Shown: one piece after another, positions 41,594 to 50,571 of the stretch
Numbering within the stretch: position 1 is the stretch's first letter
How the letters are laid out: every line of letters begins with the position of its first letter
Program-made: the position numbers and the translations under genes
Notes under the pieces: generated by a model
Told to the model about the DNA's origin: nothing
The model's input: only the letters and a program-made list of their open reading frames with translations
Databases searched by the model: none
Assembly (NCBI GenBank): GCA_030583605.1
Contig: CP129466.1
Coordinates: 2,611,001 to 2,675,000, forward strand
Origin: Gammaproteobacteria bacterium
Lineage (GTDB): Bacteria; Pseudomonadota; Gammaproteobacteria; Steroidobacterales; GCA-2729495
Reading direction: 5' to 3'
Length of the DNA: 64,000 nucleotides

Positions 41594-44122
41594 GTGGTGA
41601 AGCAGCACATTGCAGGACCGGCCATTGATCTGATGTCAGGGCTGAAGCCGCAGCCCCGGCGACGTGGCTTCGCGCAGCGCTGCGCGCTTGCCGCCGTTGC
41701 CGCCTTCGCACTCGCGGGCTGCGGCGGCGGCGCCGACGTCACGCAGAACCCGAATCTCTCCAGCCCCGGGGTCTCGACCTACAACGGCCCGAACCCGCGC
41801 ACCGCCGACACCCAGAGCTTCATGTCGGCGCTGTGGCAGAACGTGCGCCCGGACAACCGCTGCGGCTCCTGCCATGAGGCGGGCGGCCAGGCGCCGATGT
41901 TCGCGCGCGAGGACGACGTCAATCTCGCCTACGACGCCGCCAACACGGTGGTCGATCTCACCGACCCGGGCGCCTCGCAGATGGTTGCGAAGGTCGCCGG
42001 TGGCCACAACTGCTGGCTCGGCTCGGACGGCGCGAGCCTGCAGGCCTGCGCCGCCATCCTCACGACCTGGATCGAGAACTGGGCAGGTGCCAGCGGCGCC
42101 GGCGGCGGGCGGCAGATCGCGCTGCAGGCACCGACGCTGAAAGACGTCGGCGCAAGCCGCAGCTTCCCGGCGGATCCGTCGATCTTCGCGAGCACCGTGT
42201 ACCCGGTGCTGCAGGACTACTGCACCACCTGTCACAACTCCTCCGCGGCGACTCCGCAGCAGCCGTTCTTCGCCGATCCGGACATCGCCATCGCCTACGA
42301 TGCCGCGAAACCGAAGATCGACCTCGACGACCCGGACAACTCGCGCCTCGTGCTGCGCCTGCGCGATGAGTTCCACAACTGCTGGAGCGACTGCGCCGCC
42401 AACGCCGCCGAGATGCAGGCCGCGATTGAGGCCTTCCAGGCGCAGGTGCCGGTCACCGCGGTGGACCCCTCGCTCGTGGTGAGCAAGGCGCTCGCGCTCT
42501 ACGACGGCACCGTCGCGAGCGGCGGCAACCGCTTCGAAACGAATCAGATCGCGCTGTGGGAGTTCAAGGAAGGCCAGGGCGCGACCGCCTTCGACACCAG
42601 CGGCGTGGACCCGGCGATCAATCTCACGCTCTCCGGTGACGTAGGCTGGGTAGGCGGCTGGGGCATCGACATCGCCAGCGGCAAGGCCCAGGGCTCGACC
42701 AACGCGAGCCGCAAGCTGCACGACCTCATCACGGCCACGGGCGAGTACACGATCGAGGCCTGGGTCGCGCCCGGCAACGTGACGCAGGAAGACGCGCGCA
42801 TCGTCAGCTACTCGGCCGGCACCACGGTGCGCAACTTCACGCTCGGGCAAACCCTCTACAACTACGACTTCTTCAACCGCAGCAGCACGACCGACGGCAA
42901 CGGCGACCCGCAGTTGTCCACCGCCGATGCCGATGAAGACCTGCAGGCGACCCTGCAACACGTCGTGGTCACCTACGACCCGGTCAACGGGCGTCGCATC
43001 TACGTCAACGGCGCCTTCACCGAGGACATGGACCCGGCTGCGGCAGGCAACCTCAACGACTGGGACAACAGCTTCGCGTTCGTCCTCGGCAACGAGGTCT
43101 CCGGCGACCGACAATGGAAAGGCGTGCTGCGCCTCGTCGCCATCCACAACCGCGCCCTGACCGAGGCGCAGGTCCAGCAGAACCTCGCGGTTGGCGTCGG
43201 TGAGCGCTTCTTCCTGCTGTTCTCCGTCGCGGACCTGGTCGGCGTCGCCGACGCCTACATCATGTTCGAGGTCAGCCAGTTCGACAGCTACAGCTACCTC
43301 TTCCAGAAGCCGGTATTCATGGTCCTGGCCGACGACCCGCCGCCGCTGTCCATTCCCATCCGCGCCATGCGCATCGGGGTGAACGGCGTCGAATCCACCA
43401 TGGGCCAGGCCTACGTCAATCTCGACACCACCATCGGTGCCTCGGGACAGGTGCTGCACGACGTCGGCACGGTGATCCCGCTCAATCGCGGTCCGGATAC
43501 CGACGAGTTCTTCCTGACCTTCGAGGTGCTCGGCAGCCAGACGAACGTGCGCACGGAGCCGGCGCCGCTCATCCCGCCGTCGCCGCCCGACGGCGCGCCG
43601 CGGCCGGACATCGGCGTGCGCGTGTTCGACGAGATCAACGCCACCATGGCGCAGATCACGGGCGTGAGCCCGCAGACGCCGGCGGTCAAGACGACCTACA
43701 CCACGATCCGGCAGCAGCTGCCGTCGGTCGAGAGCATCGAAGGCTTCCTCGCGGCGCACCAGGTCGCGGTCGCCCAGCTCGCCATCGAGTACTGCAACGC
43801 GCTCGTGGACAACACCTCGCTGCGCGCGGCGTTCTTCCCGGGCTTCAACTTCGGCCTCAGCGCAAACGCGGCATTCGCACCGCCGGCCGACCGCAATCTC
43901 GTGCTCGACCCGCTGCTGGCGAAGGCGCTGAACAGCAACCCCGCCGCCGCCGACGGCAGCATGACGAGCCAGCCGACGCCGGCCGAGGTCAAGACGGAGC
44001 TGAACAACCTGATCGACCGTCTGACCGCCTGCGGTGGCGGCTGCGCGAGCGATCGCACCGCCGTGGTGGTGAAAGCCAGTTGCGCCGCGGTGCTTGGCAG
44101 CTCCGGGATGCTGCTTCAATGA
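41594..44122 (+). CDS. LamG-domain haem lipoprotein
   Basis: About 842 residues. GTG is chosen because GGGGAG lies seven bases upstream; a TTG two codons earlier would overlap the previous stop. Lipobox ALAGC, then two c-type haem motifs (RCGSCHEAGG near ~92 and CTTCHNSS near ~215) in similar sub-domains with DLTDPGAS/DLDDPDNS. A LamG/concanavalin-like domain follows at ~325-530 (GEYTIEAWVAPGNVTQEDAR, RRIYVNGAFTED). Late Cys pairs include ACGGGCAS. Surface-anchored haem protein, presumably partner of the two neighbouring haem proteins. Confidence 0.83.
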   Translation: MVKQHIAGPAIDLMSGLKPQPRRRGFAQRCALAAVAAFALAGCGGGADVTQNPNLSSPGVSTYNGPNPRTADTQSFMSALWQNVRPDNRCGSCHEAGGQAPMFAREDDVNLAYDAANTVVDLTDPGASQMVAKVAGGHNCWLGSDGASLQACAAILTTWIENWAGASGAGGGRQIALQAPTLKDVGASRSFPADPSIFASTVYPVLQDYCTTCHNSSAATPQQPFFADPDIAIAYDAAKPKIDLDDPDNSRLVLRLRDEFHNCWSDCAANAAEMQAAIEAFQAQVPVTAVDPSLVVSKALALYDGTVASGGNRFETNQIALWEFKEGQGATAFDTSGVDPAINLTLSGDVGWVGGWGIDIASGKAQGSTNASRKLHDLITATGEYTIEAWVAPGNVTQEDARIVSYSAGTTVRNFTLGQTLYNYDFFNRSSTTDGNGDPQLSTADADEDLQATLQHVVVTYDPVNGRRIYVNGAFTEDMDPAAAGNLNDWDNSFAFVLGNEVSGDRQWKGVLRLVAIHNRALTEAQVQQNLAVGVGERFFLLFSVADLVGVADAYIMFEVSQFDSYSYLFQKPVFMVLADDPPPLSIPIRAMRIGVNGVESTMGQAYVNLDTTIGASGQVLHDVGTVIPLNRGPDTDEFFLTFEVLGSQTNVRTEPAPLIPPSPPDGAPRPDIGVRVFDEINATMAQITGVSPQTPAVKTTYTTIRQQLPSVESIEGFLAAHQVAVAQLAIEYCNALVDNTSLRAAFFPGFNFGLSANAAFAPPADRNLVLDPLLAKALNSNPAAADGSMTSQPTPAEVKTELNNLIDRLTACGGGCASDRTAVVVKASCAAVLGSSGMLLQ

Positions 44123-44209
44123 CGCCCCGGAGGCGCGGCCGCAACCGCGACGACAACCGACCAGCAGGACGGGCTTCGGCCCCGACACGGACCTGACGAG
44201 ATCTCAACC

Positions 44210-45802
44210 ATGGCACGTAAACGCAAGCACTTCGGTCTGAACGATCCGCTGCGCCACCCGGACCATCGCCGGCCCGTATCGCGGCGGGATTTCATCGCCC
44301 AGGGGTTCGCGGGGGGCGGGGCGCTGGTGCTGGGTCCCACCATCTTCGGCCTGTTCGCGAACCCCCGGGCGGCCCGCGCCGCGCTCTCGCCGGACCTGCA
44401 GGCGCTGCTCGGCCCCTGCGGCATCTCGACTCTCGGCGCCGGCAAGATCCCGTTCATCTGCTTCGATCTCGCCGGCGGCGCGAACATCGCCGGCTCGAAC
44501 GTGCTGGTCGGCAAGCAGGGTGGCCAGCTCGACTTCCTCTCCACCGCGGGCTACAGCAAGCTCGGGCTGCCCGGCGACATGACGCCGGCGGTCGTCAACC
44601 CGCAGACCGGCACGAGCTCCTTCATCGACAGCAGCCTCGGGCTCGCCTTCCACAGCGACAGCGCGTTCCTGCGCGGCATGATGACGCGGGTCTCCGCCGG
44701 CACTGCGGCGGCGACCACCGGCGCGGTGATCCCGGCGCGCTCCGAGAACGACACCGGCAACAACCCGCACAACCCGATGTACTCGATCTGGCGAGCGGGC
44801 GCCGACGGCGAACTGCTCACGCTGATCGGCTCGCAGAGCTCGGAATCCGGCGGCAACTCCATGGCGCCGGCTGCCACGGTGGACGTCGCCGTGCGCCCGA
44901 CGAAGGTCGACCGCACCAGCGACGTGACGGGACTGGTGGACACCGGCAAGCTCGTGGGATTGCTCAGCCAGGACGATGCGGTCGCCGTGATGGAGTCCAT
45001 CCAGCGCCTGAGCGACCGCAAGCTCGGCCACGTGGACACGAAGGTCAGCGCCGACGCAGTCATCAAGGATCTCGTGCGCTGCGGCTACGTCAAGTCCGCC
45101 TCGCTCGCCGACCGTTACGGCAACCCCTCCGCGCTGAACCCCGAGCTCGACCCGAACATCAAGGGCTCGACCGGCATCTTCTCCGATGCGGAGTTCAGCG
45201 CCGACGGCGAGTTTCGCAAGACCGCCGCGGTCATGAAGATGGTGATCAACGGCTACGCGGGCGCTGGCACGATCACGATGGGCGGCTTCGACTACCACAC
45301 GGGCGACCGCTCCACCGGTGAAGTCCGCGACTTCCGTGCCGGCGTATGCATGGGCGCGTGCCTGGAGTACGCCGCGCGCGTCGGCGTGCCGCTCATGCTC
45401 TATGTCTTCAGCGACGGCTCGGTGGACTCCAACGGCAGCACCGACAACTCAGCGGAAGCGCGCGGCAAGGGCGTATGGACCAGCGACAACCAGTCCACCG
45501 CCGCCTCGTTCTTCATGGTCTACAACCCGGGCGGACGGGCGGCACTGTTCACCGGCGACGGCAATCCCGCCGAGCGCCACCAGCAGCTCGGCTGGTTCCG
45601 GCCCGACGGCTCGGTGGAGACCGCCGGCACGCCGGGCGCGAACAACGTCAACCTGCTGGTCGAAATGGTGGCGCTCAACTACCTCGCGCTGCACGGCGAG
45701 CAGGGCCAGTTCGCCAGCCTGTTCCCCATGCACGGGCTGGGGCCGGCATCACTGCGTGACGCGCTGACCGCCTTCAACCCGATCGTCAACGGCACGATCT
45801 GA
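44210..45802 (+). CDS. Tat-exported DUF1501-like protein
   Basis: 530 residues. Twin-arginine signal VSRRDFIAQGFAGGGALVLG (~23-42), so it is exported folded. The mature part has CFDLAGGANIAGSNVL (~84-99) and GGFDYHTGDRS (~357-367), motifs of the DUF1501 group with a sulfatase/phosphatase-like fold. Such genes sit beside cytochrome or DUF1800-like partners in many bacteria. Here it follows two c-type haem proteins in the same direction. No peptide of known enzymatic function is proven. Confidence 0.8.
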   Translation: MARKRKHFGLNDPLRHPDHRRPVSRRDFIAQGFAGGGALVLGPTIFGLFANPRAARAALSPDLQALLGPCGISTLGAGKIPFICFDLAGGANIAGSNVLVGKQGGQLDFLSTAGYSKLGLPGDMTPAVVNPQTGTSSFIDSSLGLAFHSDSAFLRGMMTRVSAGTAAATTGAVIPARSENDTGNNPHNPMYSIWRAGADGELLTLIGSQSSESGGNSMAPAATVDVAVRPTKVDRTSDVTGLVDTGKLVGLLSQDDAVAVMESIQRLSDRKLGHVDTKVSADAVIKDLVRCGYVKSASLADRYGNPSALNPELDPNIKGSTGIFSDAEFSADGEFRKTAAVMKMVINGYAGAGTITMGGFDYHTGDRSTGEVRDFRAGVCMGACLEYAARVGVPLMLYVFSDGSVDSNGSTDNSAEARGKGVWTSDNQSTAASFFMVYNPGGRAALFTGDGNPAERHQQLGWFRPDGSVETAGTPGANNVNLLVEMVALNYLALHGEQGQFASLFPMHGLGPASLRDALTAFNPIVNGTI

Positions 45803-45850
45803 GCTGGGCACGGCCCTCTCTCCGAGGACCGTCATCCGGGATGTGCGAGA

Positions 45851-45974
45851 GGTGGGCCGGTGTCCACCGAGCGCCGCTCCTCGCGCGTCCCTGTGCTCGT
45901 CGCTACGGGTTGCGCCGGCTGCTGCCCTCCTGCCAGCCGGCTCCACACGTGCTCTCGCCGGACACCGGGCCACC
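45851..45974 (-). repeat. MITE-like element, copy 3 (inverted)
   Basis: 124 bp with complementary ends GGTGGGCCGGTGTCC and GGACACCGGGCCACC. Read in reverse it matches the copy at 446-568 almost base for base over the whole length. It fills the gap between the DUF1501-like gene and the CPBP protease gene. Confidence 0.6.
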
Positions 45975-46072
45975 CCTGGGGGCGGTTCGCGGACGTCATA
46001 CAACCGCTGAGCCGAACTCAACGTCGGACTTACCCGAGTGGTGGGCGGAGACGTCGAGGCAGTGCATCGACT

Positions 46073-46855
46073 TCATAGCGTCCGCGCAAGCCGGCTCCCG
46101 CCAAACATCCAGCTCACCGCGATGACCAGCGCTCCGGCCATCACCAGCGCACTGATCGCGAAAAACACCGGCATCGAGATCGCGACCGCGACACCGCGCG
46201 CGACGTTGATCAGCATGTGCCAGAGAATCGCCAGGAGCACGCTCTGCGTACGCTCCCAAATCAGCGTCAGCCAGACTGCCGCCGCCAGGATGCCGGCGGA
46301 AAAGCCGAGCCACTGAGCGAGTCCGAACTCCGGCCGCCCGAGGAACGCCGGCAGATGCCAGAGCAGCCAGGGCGGGAACAGCAGCAAGGTTGCCGCCAGA
46401 GGCGAAAATCGCGCCCGCAGCCGCGGCAGCAGGAAGCCGCGCCAGCCCGGCTCCTCGCCGAGACCCTGCGCGAGCCCGGTGACAACGAGCAACTGCATGA
46501 CACCCGCGCTCGTCGCGAGCGGCCCAGAGACCAGCTTGCCGGGATCGGGCCATGCCCCGCCGGTAGCCCGCACGATCAGGAGCGCACCGGCCAGCAGAAC
46601 CACGGGGCTCGCGACGCTGAACGCAAGCCAGAACGGCGCCACCCGCCAGCGCCACATCGACCGCAGCAGGGACCACACCCCGGCACGGCCCTCCGTCTGC
46701 CGGATGACGAACAGCGCCGCGAGCAGCGGACCGAAAGCCGACACGGCCTCCCAGCCCTCCGGAACCCCGAGTTCGATCCAGCCACGTCGCGCCGCAAGCA
46801 GCGTGATGCCGATCGACCAGGTGAACAGGTAGGTCAGCACGAGATAGCCGAACAT
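46073..46855 (-). CDS. CPBP-family intramembrane metalloprotease
   Basis: 260 residues, about eight membrane helices. The diagnostic motif GEEPGWRGFLLPRL (~133-146; EExxxR) and the later His helices (LLWHLPAFLG, LLAILWHMLIN) give the expected metal ligands of Abi/CPBP proteases. Single gene. Its ATG is four bases from a 92-bp palindromic element, so no ribosome site of normal form is visible; either an internal start is used or the element has replaced the native leader. Confidence 0.88.
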   Translation of the reverse strand: MFGYLVLTYLFTWSIGITLLAARRGWIELGVPEGWEAVSAFGPLLAALFVIRQTEGRAGVWSLLRSMWRWRVAPFWLAFSVASPVVLLAGALLIVRATGGAWPDPGKLVSGPLATSAGVMQLLVVTGLAQGLGEEPGWRGFLLPRLRARFSPLAATLLLFPPWLLWHLPAFLGRPEFGLAQWLGFSAGILAAAVWLTLIWERTQSVLLAILWHMLINVARGVAVAISMPVFFAISALVMAGALVIAVSWMFGGSRLARTL

Positions 46856-46859
46856 TGAT

Positions 46860-46951
46860 GGTGCCGGGTTTGGCTTTTTGGCTTATTTCAGGACAGCACG
46901 ATGCCGGTCATTTTAAACATGGCAATAAGCCAAAAAGCCAAACCCGGCACC
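46860..46951. repeat. 92-bp palindromic MITE-like element
   Basis: A perfect 27-bp inverted repeat (GGTGCCGGGTTTGGCTTTTT followed by GGCTTAT, and its exact complement) encloses 38 bases. TGAT stands directly outside both ends (46856-46859 and 46952-46955), as a 4-bp target duplication would. Confidence 0.7.
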
Positions 46952-47023
46952 TGATGGGCGAAAGAAAACGGCCGCCGGGTTGGCCGCGGCGGCCGTCTGG
47001 TGTCGGGTCCCTGGAAAATCCGA

Positions 47024-47602
47024 TCAGTGGCGACGGCGGCGCCAGAACGAGGCGAGCCCGAAGCCCGTGGCGAGCAGCCACGCGGTCGCGGGCAGCGGCA
47101 CCACGGTGGCGCCGTCGTAGGTAAAGCCGGCGATCGGTGCTGTGTCGAGGCCCACGAATCCGCCCCAGCGATTGCTCGGGCTCGCGCTGAGCACGATGTC
47201 ACCCACCGCACCCGCGGCCTGCAGTACCTGGATCGTACCGAGGCTGTTCAGCCCGGTGATGCCCGCGAAACTGCCGAGGTAGATCTCGAGTTCCGCGTCA
47301 CCCGGCGGATTGCCGTAACCGGTGAAATCCGTGTCGCCCGACGAGTCCGTGTTCAGGTCGTTGAAGAAATCGGAAGGAATAAACGTCGTGTAGCTGAACA
47401 CGCCGCTGAAGTCGAGTTCGAACCCGCCACCCTGCGCCGTAACACCTTCGAGATCCAGCATCACCGTGAAAAATGCCGGAACCGTGCCGACGCCGACCGG
47501 TGTGACCGTCGCCGGCGACAGATACACGGACGCCGCTTGCGCCGAGGCACCCGCGCACAGGGCGACGGCGGCAATCGCGGCACGCTTGATCGAGGACAAC
47601 AT
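47024..47602 (-). CDS. PEP-CTERM protein with cohesin-like domain
   Basis: 192 residues. The ATG has GGGGGAGA seven bases upstream. Signal peptide (IKRAAIAAVALCAGASAQA). The mature domain (~25-150) has the order VYLSPATVTPVGVGTVPAFF, ..LDLEGVTAQGGGFELDFSG.., LGTIQVLQAAGAVGDIVLSA, reminiscent of cohesin modules. The tail VVPLPATAWLLATGFG ending WRRRRH is a PEP/VPLPA-CTERM signal. Divergent from a protein with dockerin-type repeats, which strengthens the cohesin reading. Confidence 0.78.
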   Translation of the reverse strand: MLSSIKRAAIAAVALCAGASAQAASVYLSPATVTPVGVGTVPAFFTVMLDLEGVTAQGGGFELDFSGVFSYTTFIPSDFFNDLNTDSSGDTDFTGYGNPPGDAELEIYLGSFAGITGLNSLGTIQVLQAAGAVGDIVLSASPSNRWGGFVGLDTAPIAGFTYDGATVVPLPATAWLLATGFGLASFWRRRRH

Positions 47603-47934
47603 GGAACAATCTCCCCCGGGTTCTCTTGCGACTTGTTCGCCACCCGGCCGAGCGCTGCTGAACTCGATGCGGGCAGTCATTTATGCGCCAACGCTAGCGC
47701 AATCCTGCAGCGACCGCAATGCATCTTTGACTCAATGAAACCAGCGCTCCCGGCGCTTTAACATAAACACAACATCACCGCTGCAGGCACCCCTCAAACA
47801 AGGGCTCCGCTTTGCGGGGTTGCCGTTCGCACCGGTCGCGACCGGACCTCTGCTGCGGCCTTGCCATGACGCAACGGATCGGGGACAGTGGCTCCTCAGG
47901 CCACGCCAACCAGAACCAGCGCCACCGCACCGCC
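47603..47934. other. Divergent intergenic region
   Basis: A 332-bp gap that must hold promoters for the cohesin-like and dockerin-bearing genes. It has an AT-richer stretch (GCTTTAACATAAACACAACA near 47755) and the dyad CCGGTCGCGACCGG near 47838. No gene seen. Confidence 0.4.
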
Positions 47935-49707
47935 ATGCCAGCCACCCCACGCGCCAGCCGCGCACCCGCCGCGTGCTTCATCTTCGGCCTGCTCCTCGCG
48001 CCGCTCGCTGCGTCTGCGTCCTACCGGGACGATGTCGGCTACACGGCGCTGCAGGCCGAACTCGGCGCAGGCAACACACCGGACGGCGCGGGCGTGCCGG
48101 TCTCGCAGATCGAGGCCTCGATGCCCGTCGGCGGTCAGGACACCTGGATGCCCGATCCATCGCACGCGGAGTTCGTGGGCAAGACCATCACCAACGCTTC
48201 CGTTCCGCCGGCACCCGCCGGGGTGTACTCATCCCACGCCACCGACGTCGGGCGCCGGTACTACGGCAATACCACCTCGCTCGCCGGCGGCATCACGTCC
48301 ATTGCGGTGTATTACGCCGACGCATGGCTCGGCAGCGACCTGCTGAAAACCAGTGGCAGTGTCCGGCCCGGGTATTCGACGACCCGCATCGGCAATCACA
48401 GCTGGGTGGGCGACGCGAACGATGCGGACATCAACACGGAGGTGCTGCGCCGGCTGGACTGGGTGATCGAGACCGACGACTTCATTCAGGCCGTCGCCAT
48501 GAGCAACGGCGCTGCGCCGAGCAGCGTGGCGCTCCTCGCCAGCGGCTTCAATTCGCTGACGGTTGGCCGCAGCGATCTCGAGCACGGGAGCGGCTCCGTC
48601 GCGGTGGATGCCACCTACGGTTCGGGCCGCGTGCGGCCTCATGTCGTCCTGCCGCTCACCGTCACGAGCGCCACGACGCCGCTGGCGGCCTCCATGATCG
48701 CGATGCTGGTGGAACTCGGGCACGGCAATGCGGCGCTCTCCACCGACCCTGCGGTGAAAAGTTTCACCAACCGGGCGGGACTCCTCATCCGCAACGCCGA
48801 GCGCGCGGAAGTCATCAAGGCCGCACTGATGGCCGGCGCCGACCGCGTCACCCACAACACGAGCATGGCGGACCTGCCGCCATTCCGTGACAGCATCGGG
48901 ACTCAGTCGGCGAACGGACTCGACACCCGCTACGGCGCCGGCCAGGCCAACATCCGCAACAGCTACTGGATCATCGCCGCCGGCGAGAAGAACAGCACCG
49001 AGGACGGTGGCGCCGGCGTGGGCAGTGCCGAACGCGGTTTCGACTACGATCCGGCGTTCGGCGGCGGCAGCGGCTCGAACTCGACGGCGAACTACCCGAT
49101 GCCGGTGTCGGCCACGCCACGCCTGCTGACCGCCACGCTCGCCTGGAACATCGACATCAACGGCGGCACGCAGTCGAACTTCAACAGCACCGCCACCCTG
49201 CGCGACCTGGCGCTGGCTGTGGTCAACACCGCAAACTCCACGACGGTGACGAGTTCGCAGGGCACCAACGACAACACCGAGAATATCTATGTCGCAGTCC
49301 CGGCGAACGCGCAGTACACCCTGCGCGTGACCCGCGGCTCCGGCTCCTCGTTCAGCTATGACTACGGCCTCGCCTGGCAACTGCTGCCCGATGCCGACGG
49401 CGACGGCGCCCACGACGACCAGGACAACTGCATCAACGTCGCCAACGGCCCGCTCATCCCGGACGGCGGCGGCAACAGCCAGCGCGACACCGATGGCGAC
49501 GGCTTCGGCAACGTCTGCGACGGCGACTTCGACAACAGCGGCGGCATCGTCAACTACGCCGACCTCGCGCAGTTCCGCGGTGCCTTCGGCAGCGCGAATG
49601 CCGACGCCGATATGGACGGCAGCGGCGGGATCGTCAATTACACCGATCTCGCCTTGTTCCGGAACCGGTTCGGCAAGGCGCCGGGGCCATCCGCCTTCGC
49701 GCCGTAG
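47935..49707 (+). CDS. Secreted subtilase-like protein with dockerin-type repeats
   Basis: 590 residues with signal peptide (FIFGLLLAPLAASA). The N-terminal ~300 residues are arranged like a peptidase S8 domain: GAGVPVSQIEA (Asp region), YSSHATDVGRRYYG (His region) and TTPLAASMIAMLVELG (Ser region), but the catalytic Asp and the GTSxA core are not canonical, so activity is doubtful. A beta-sandwich domain follows. The end has EF-hand-like Ca sites (DADGDGAHDDQDNC, DTDGDGFGNVCDGDFD) and two dockerin-like units, NSGGIVNYADLAQFR and GSGGIVNYTDLALFR. Confidence 0.75.
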   Translation: MPATPRASRAPAACFIFGLLLAPLAASASYRDDVGYTALQAELGAGNTPDGAGVPVSQIEASMPVGGQDTWMPDPSHAEFVGKTITNASVPPAPAGVYSSHATDVGRRYYGNTTSLAGGITSIAVYYADAWLGSDLLKTSGSVRPGYSTTRIGNHSWVGDANDADINTEVLRRLDWVIETDDFIQAVAMSNGAAPSSVALLASGFNSLTVGRSDLEHGSGSVAVDATYGSGRVRPHVVLPLTVTSATTPLAASMIAMLVELGHGNAALSTDPAVKSFTNRAGLLIRNAERAEVIKAALMAGADRVTHNTSMADLPPFRDSIGTQSANGLDTRYGAGQANIRNSYWIIAAGEKNSTEDGGAGVGSAERGFDYDPAFGGGSGSNSTANYPMPVSATPRLLTATLAWNIDINGGTQSNFNSTATLRDLALAVVNTANSTTVTSSQGTNDNTENIYVAVPANAQYTLRVTRGSGSSFSYDYGLAWQLLPDADGDGAHDDQDNCINVANGPLIPDGGGNSQRDTDGDGFGNVCDGDFDNSGGIVNYADLAQFRGAFGSANADADMDGSGGIVNYTDLALFRNRFGKAPGPSAFAP

Positions 49708-49716
49708 GGGAGCCGG

Positions 49717-49909
49717 GGCGCCGCTCCTACGGCGCTTCGTGCAGCGCCTTGGTTGGTGAGCACCCTGTAGGAGCGACGCGAGTCGCGACCACCGCTCCGT
49801 TCAGCGCTGCGGCATCAACGGTCGCGGCTGGCGCCGCTCCTACGGCGCTGTGTTCAGCGTCTTGGTTGGTGAGCACCCTGTAGGAGCGACGCGAGTCGCG
49901 ACCACCGCG
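49717..49909. repeat. Tandem REP/REPIN-like repeat, 113-bp period
   Basis: GGCGCCGCTCCTACGGCGC at 49717 and 49830, each followed by GGTTGGTGAGCACCCTGTAG and GAGCGACGCGAGTCGCGACC. The two units differ at a few bases and are 113 bp apart. The inverted halves are the same REP-type word as at 11921-12007. It sits directly behind the dockerin-protein stop codon. Confidence 0.75.
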
Positions 49910-49943
49910 ACGTCGGACCAGGCGGCCCACGAACCCGTCCTCC

Positions 49944-50516
49944 TCAGCCGATCAGGCGCAGGAACTCGTTGCGGGTCTGCGGCTGCGAGCGGAAGCTCCC
50001 GAGCATGCACGAGGTCGTCATGACGGAATTCTGCTTCTCGACCCCGCGCATCATCATGCACATGTGTTGCGCCTCGACGACCACGCCCACGCCCTTGCCG
50101 CGGATCGCGCTCTGCACGCACTCGGCGATCTGCTTCGTGAGCACCTCCTGGATCTGCAGGCGGCGCGCGAAGAGATCGACGATGCGCGCGATCTTCGATA
50201 ACCCGAGCACGCGCCCGTCCGGCAGGTAGGCCACGTGGCACTTGCCGATGAACGGCAGCATGTGGTGCTCGCACAGCGAGTACATCTCGATGTTGCGCAC
50301 GATCACCATCTCATCGGTGTCGCTGGTGAACACCGCGTCGTTGACCAGCTCCTCGACGCTCTGGCGGTAACCGCGGGTGAGGAAATGAAATGCGCTGGCG
50401 GCACGCCGTGGCGTCTCGACCAGGCCCTCGCGACGGACGTCCTCGCCGAGCAGGGTGATGATCTCGCGGAAATGGCCCTCCATGGTGCGGATGACCTGGT
50501 CTTCGTCTGCGGCCAT
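49944..50516 (-). CDS. folE: GTP cyclohydrolase I
   Basis: 190 residues. AGAGGAGG five bases before the ATG. Catalytic and zinc-binding residues visible in [18 protein letters not shown] (Cys/His ~80-83), the second zinc Cys in TTSCMLG (~171), GLSKIARIV and [13 protein letters not shown]. Converts GTP to 7,8-dihydroneopterin triphosphate for folate and tetrahydropterin synthesis. It lies 55 bases after the NRPS operon on the same strand, so read-through expression is possible; a pterin role in the peptide pathway is not shown. Confidence 0.95.
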   Translation of the reverse strand: MAADEDQVIRTMEGHFREIITLLGEDVRREGLVETPRRAASAFHFLTRGYRQSVEELVNDAVFTSDTDEMVIVRNIEMYSLCEHHMLPFIGKCHVAYLPDGRVLGLSKIARIVDLFARRLQIQEVLTKQIAECVQSAIRGKGVGVVVEAQHMCMMMRGVEKQNSVMTTSCMLGSFRSQPQTRNEFLRLIG

Positions 50517-50571
50517 GCGGCCCTCCTCTGGTACCTGCGGCATCAAATGGCGCCGATGATAACCCCGGCGC

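Noticed and set aside
41636..44188. 850-residue minus-strand frame
   Set aside because: Antisense to the LamG haem lipoprotein, whose CxxCH motifs, lipobox and domain order are convincing.
49717..49909. CRISPR array
   Set aside because: Only two long units with near-identical spacers and internal dyads; this is a REP-type repeat, and no cas genes are present.
49944..50516. FolE as a tailoring enzyme of the NRPS pathway
   Set aside because: The sequence is an ordinary GTP cyclohydrolase I; adjacency alone does not support a pathway link.
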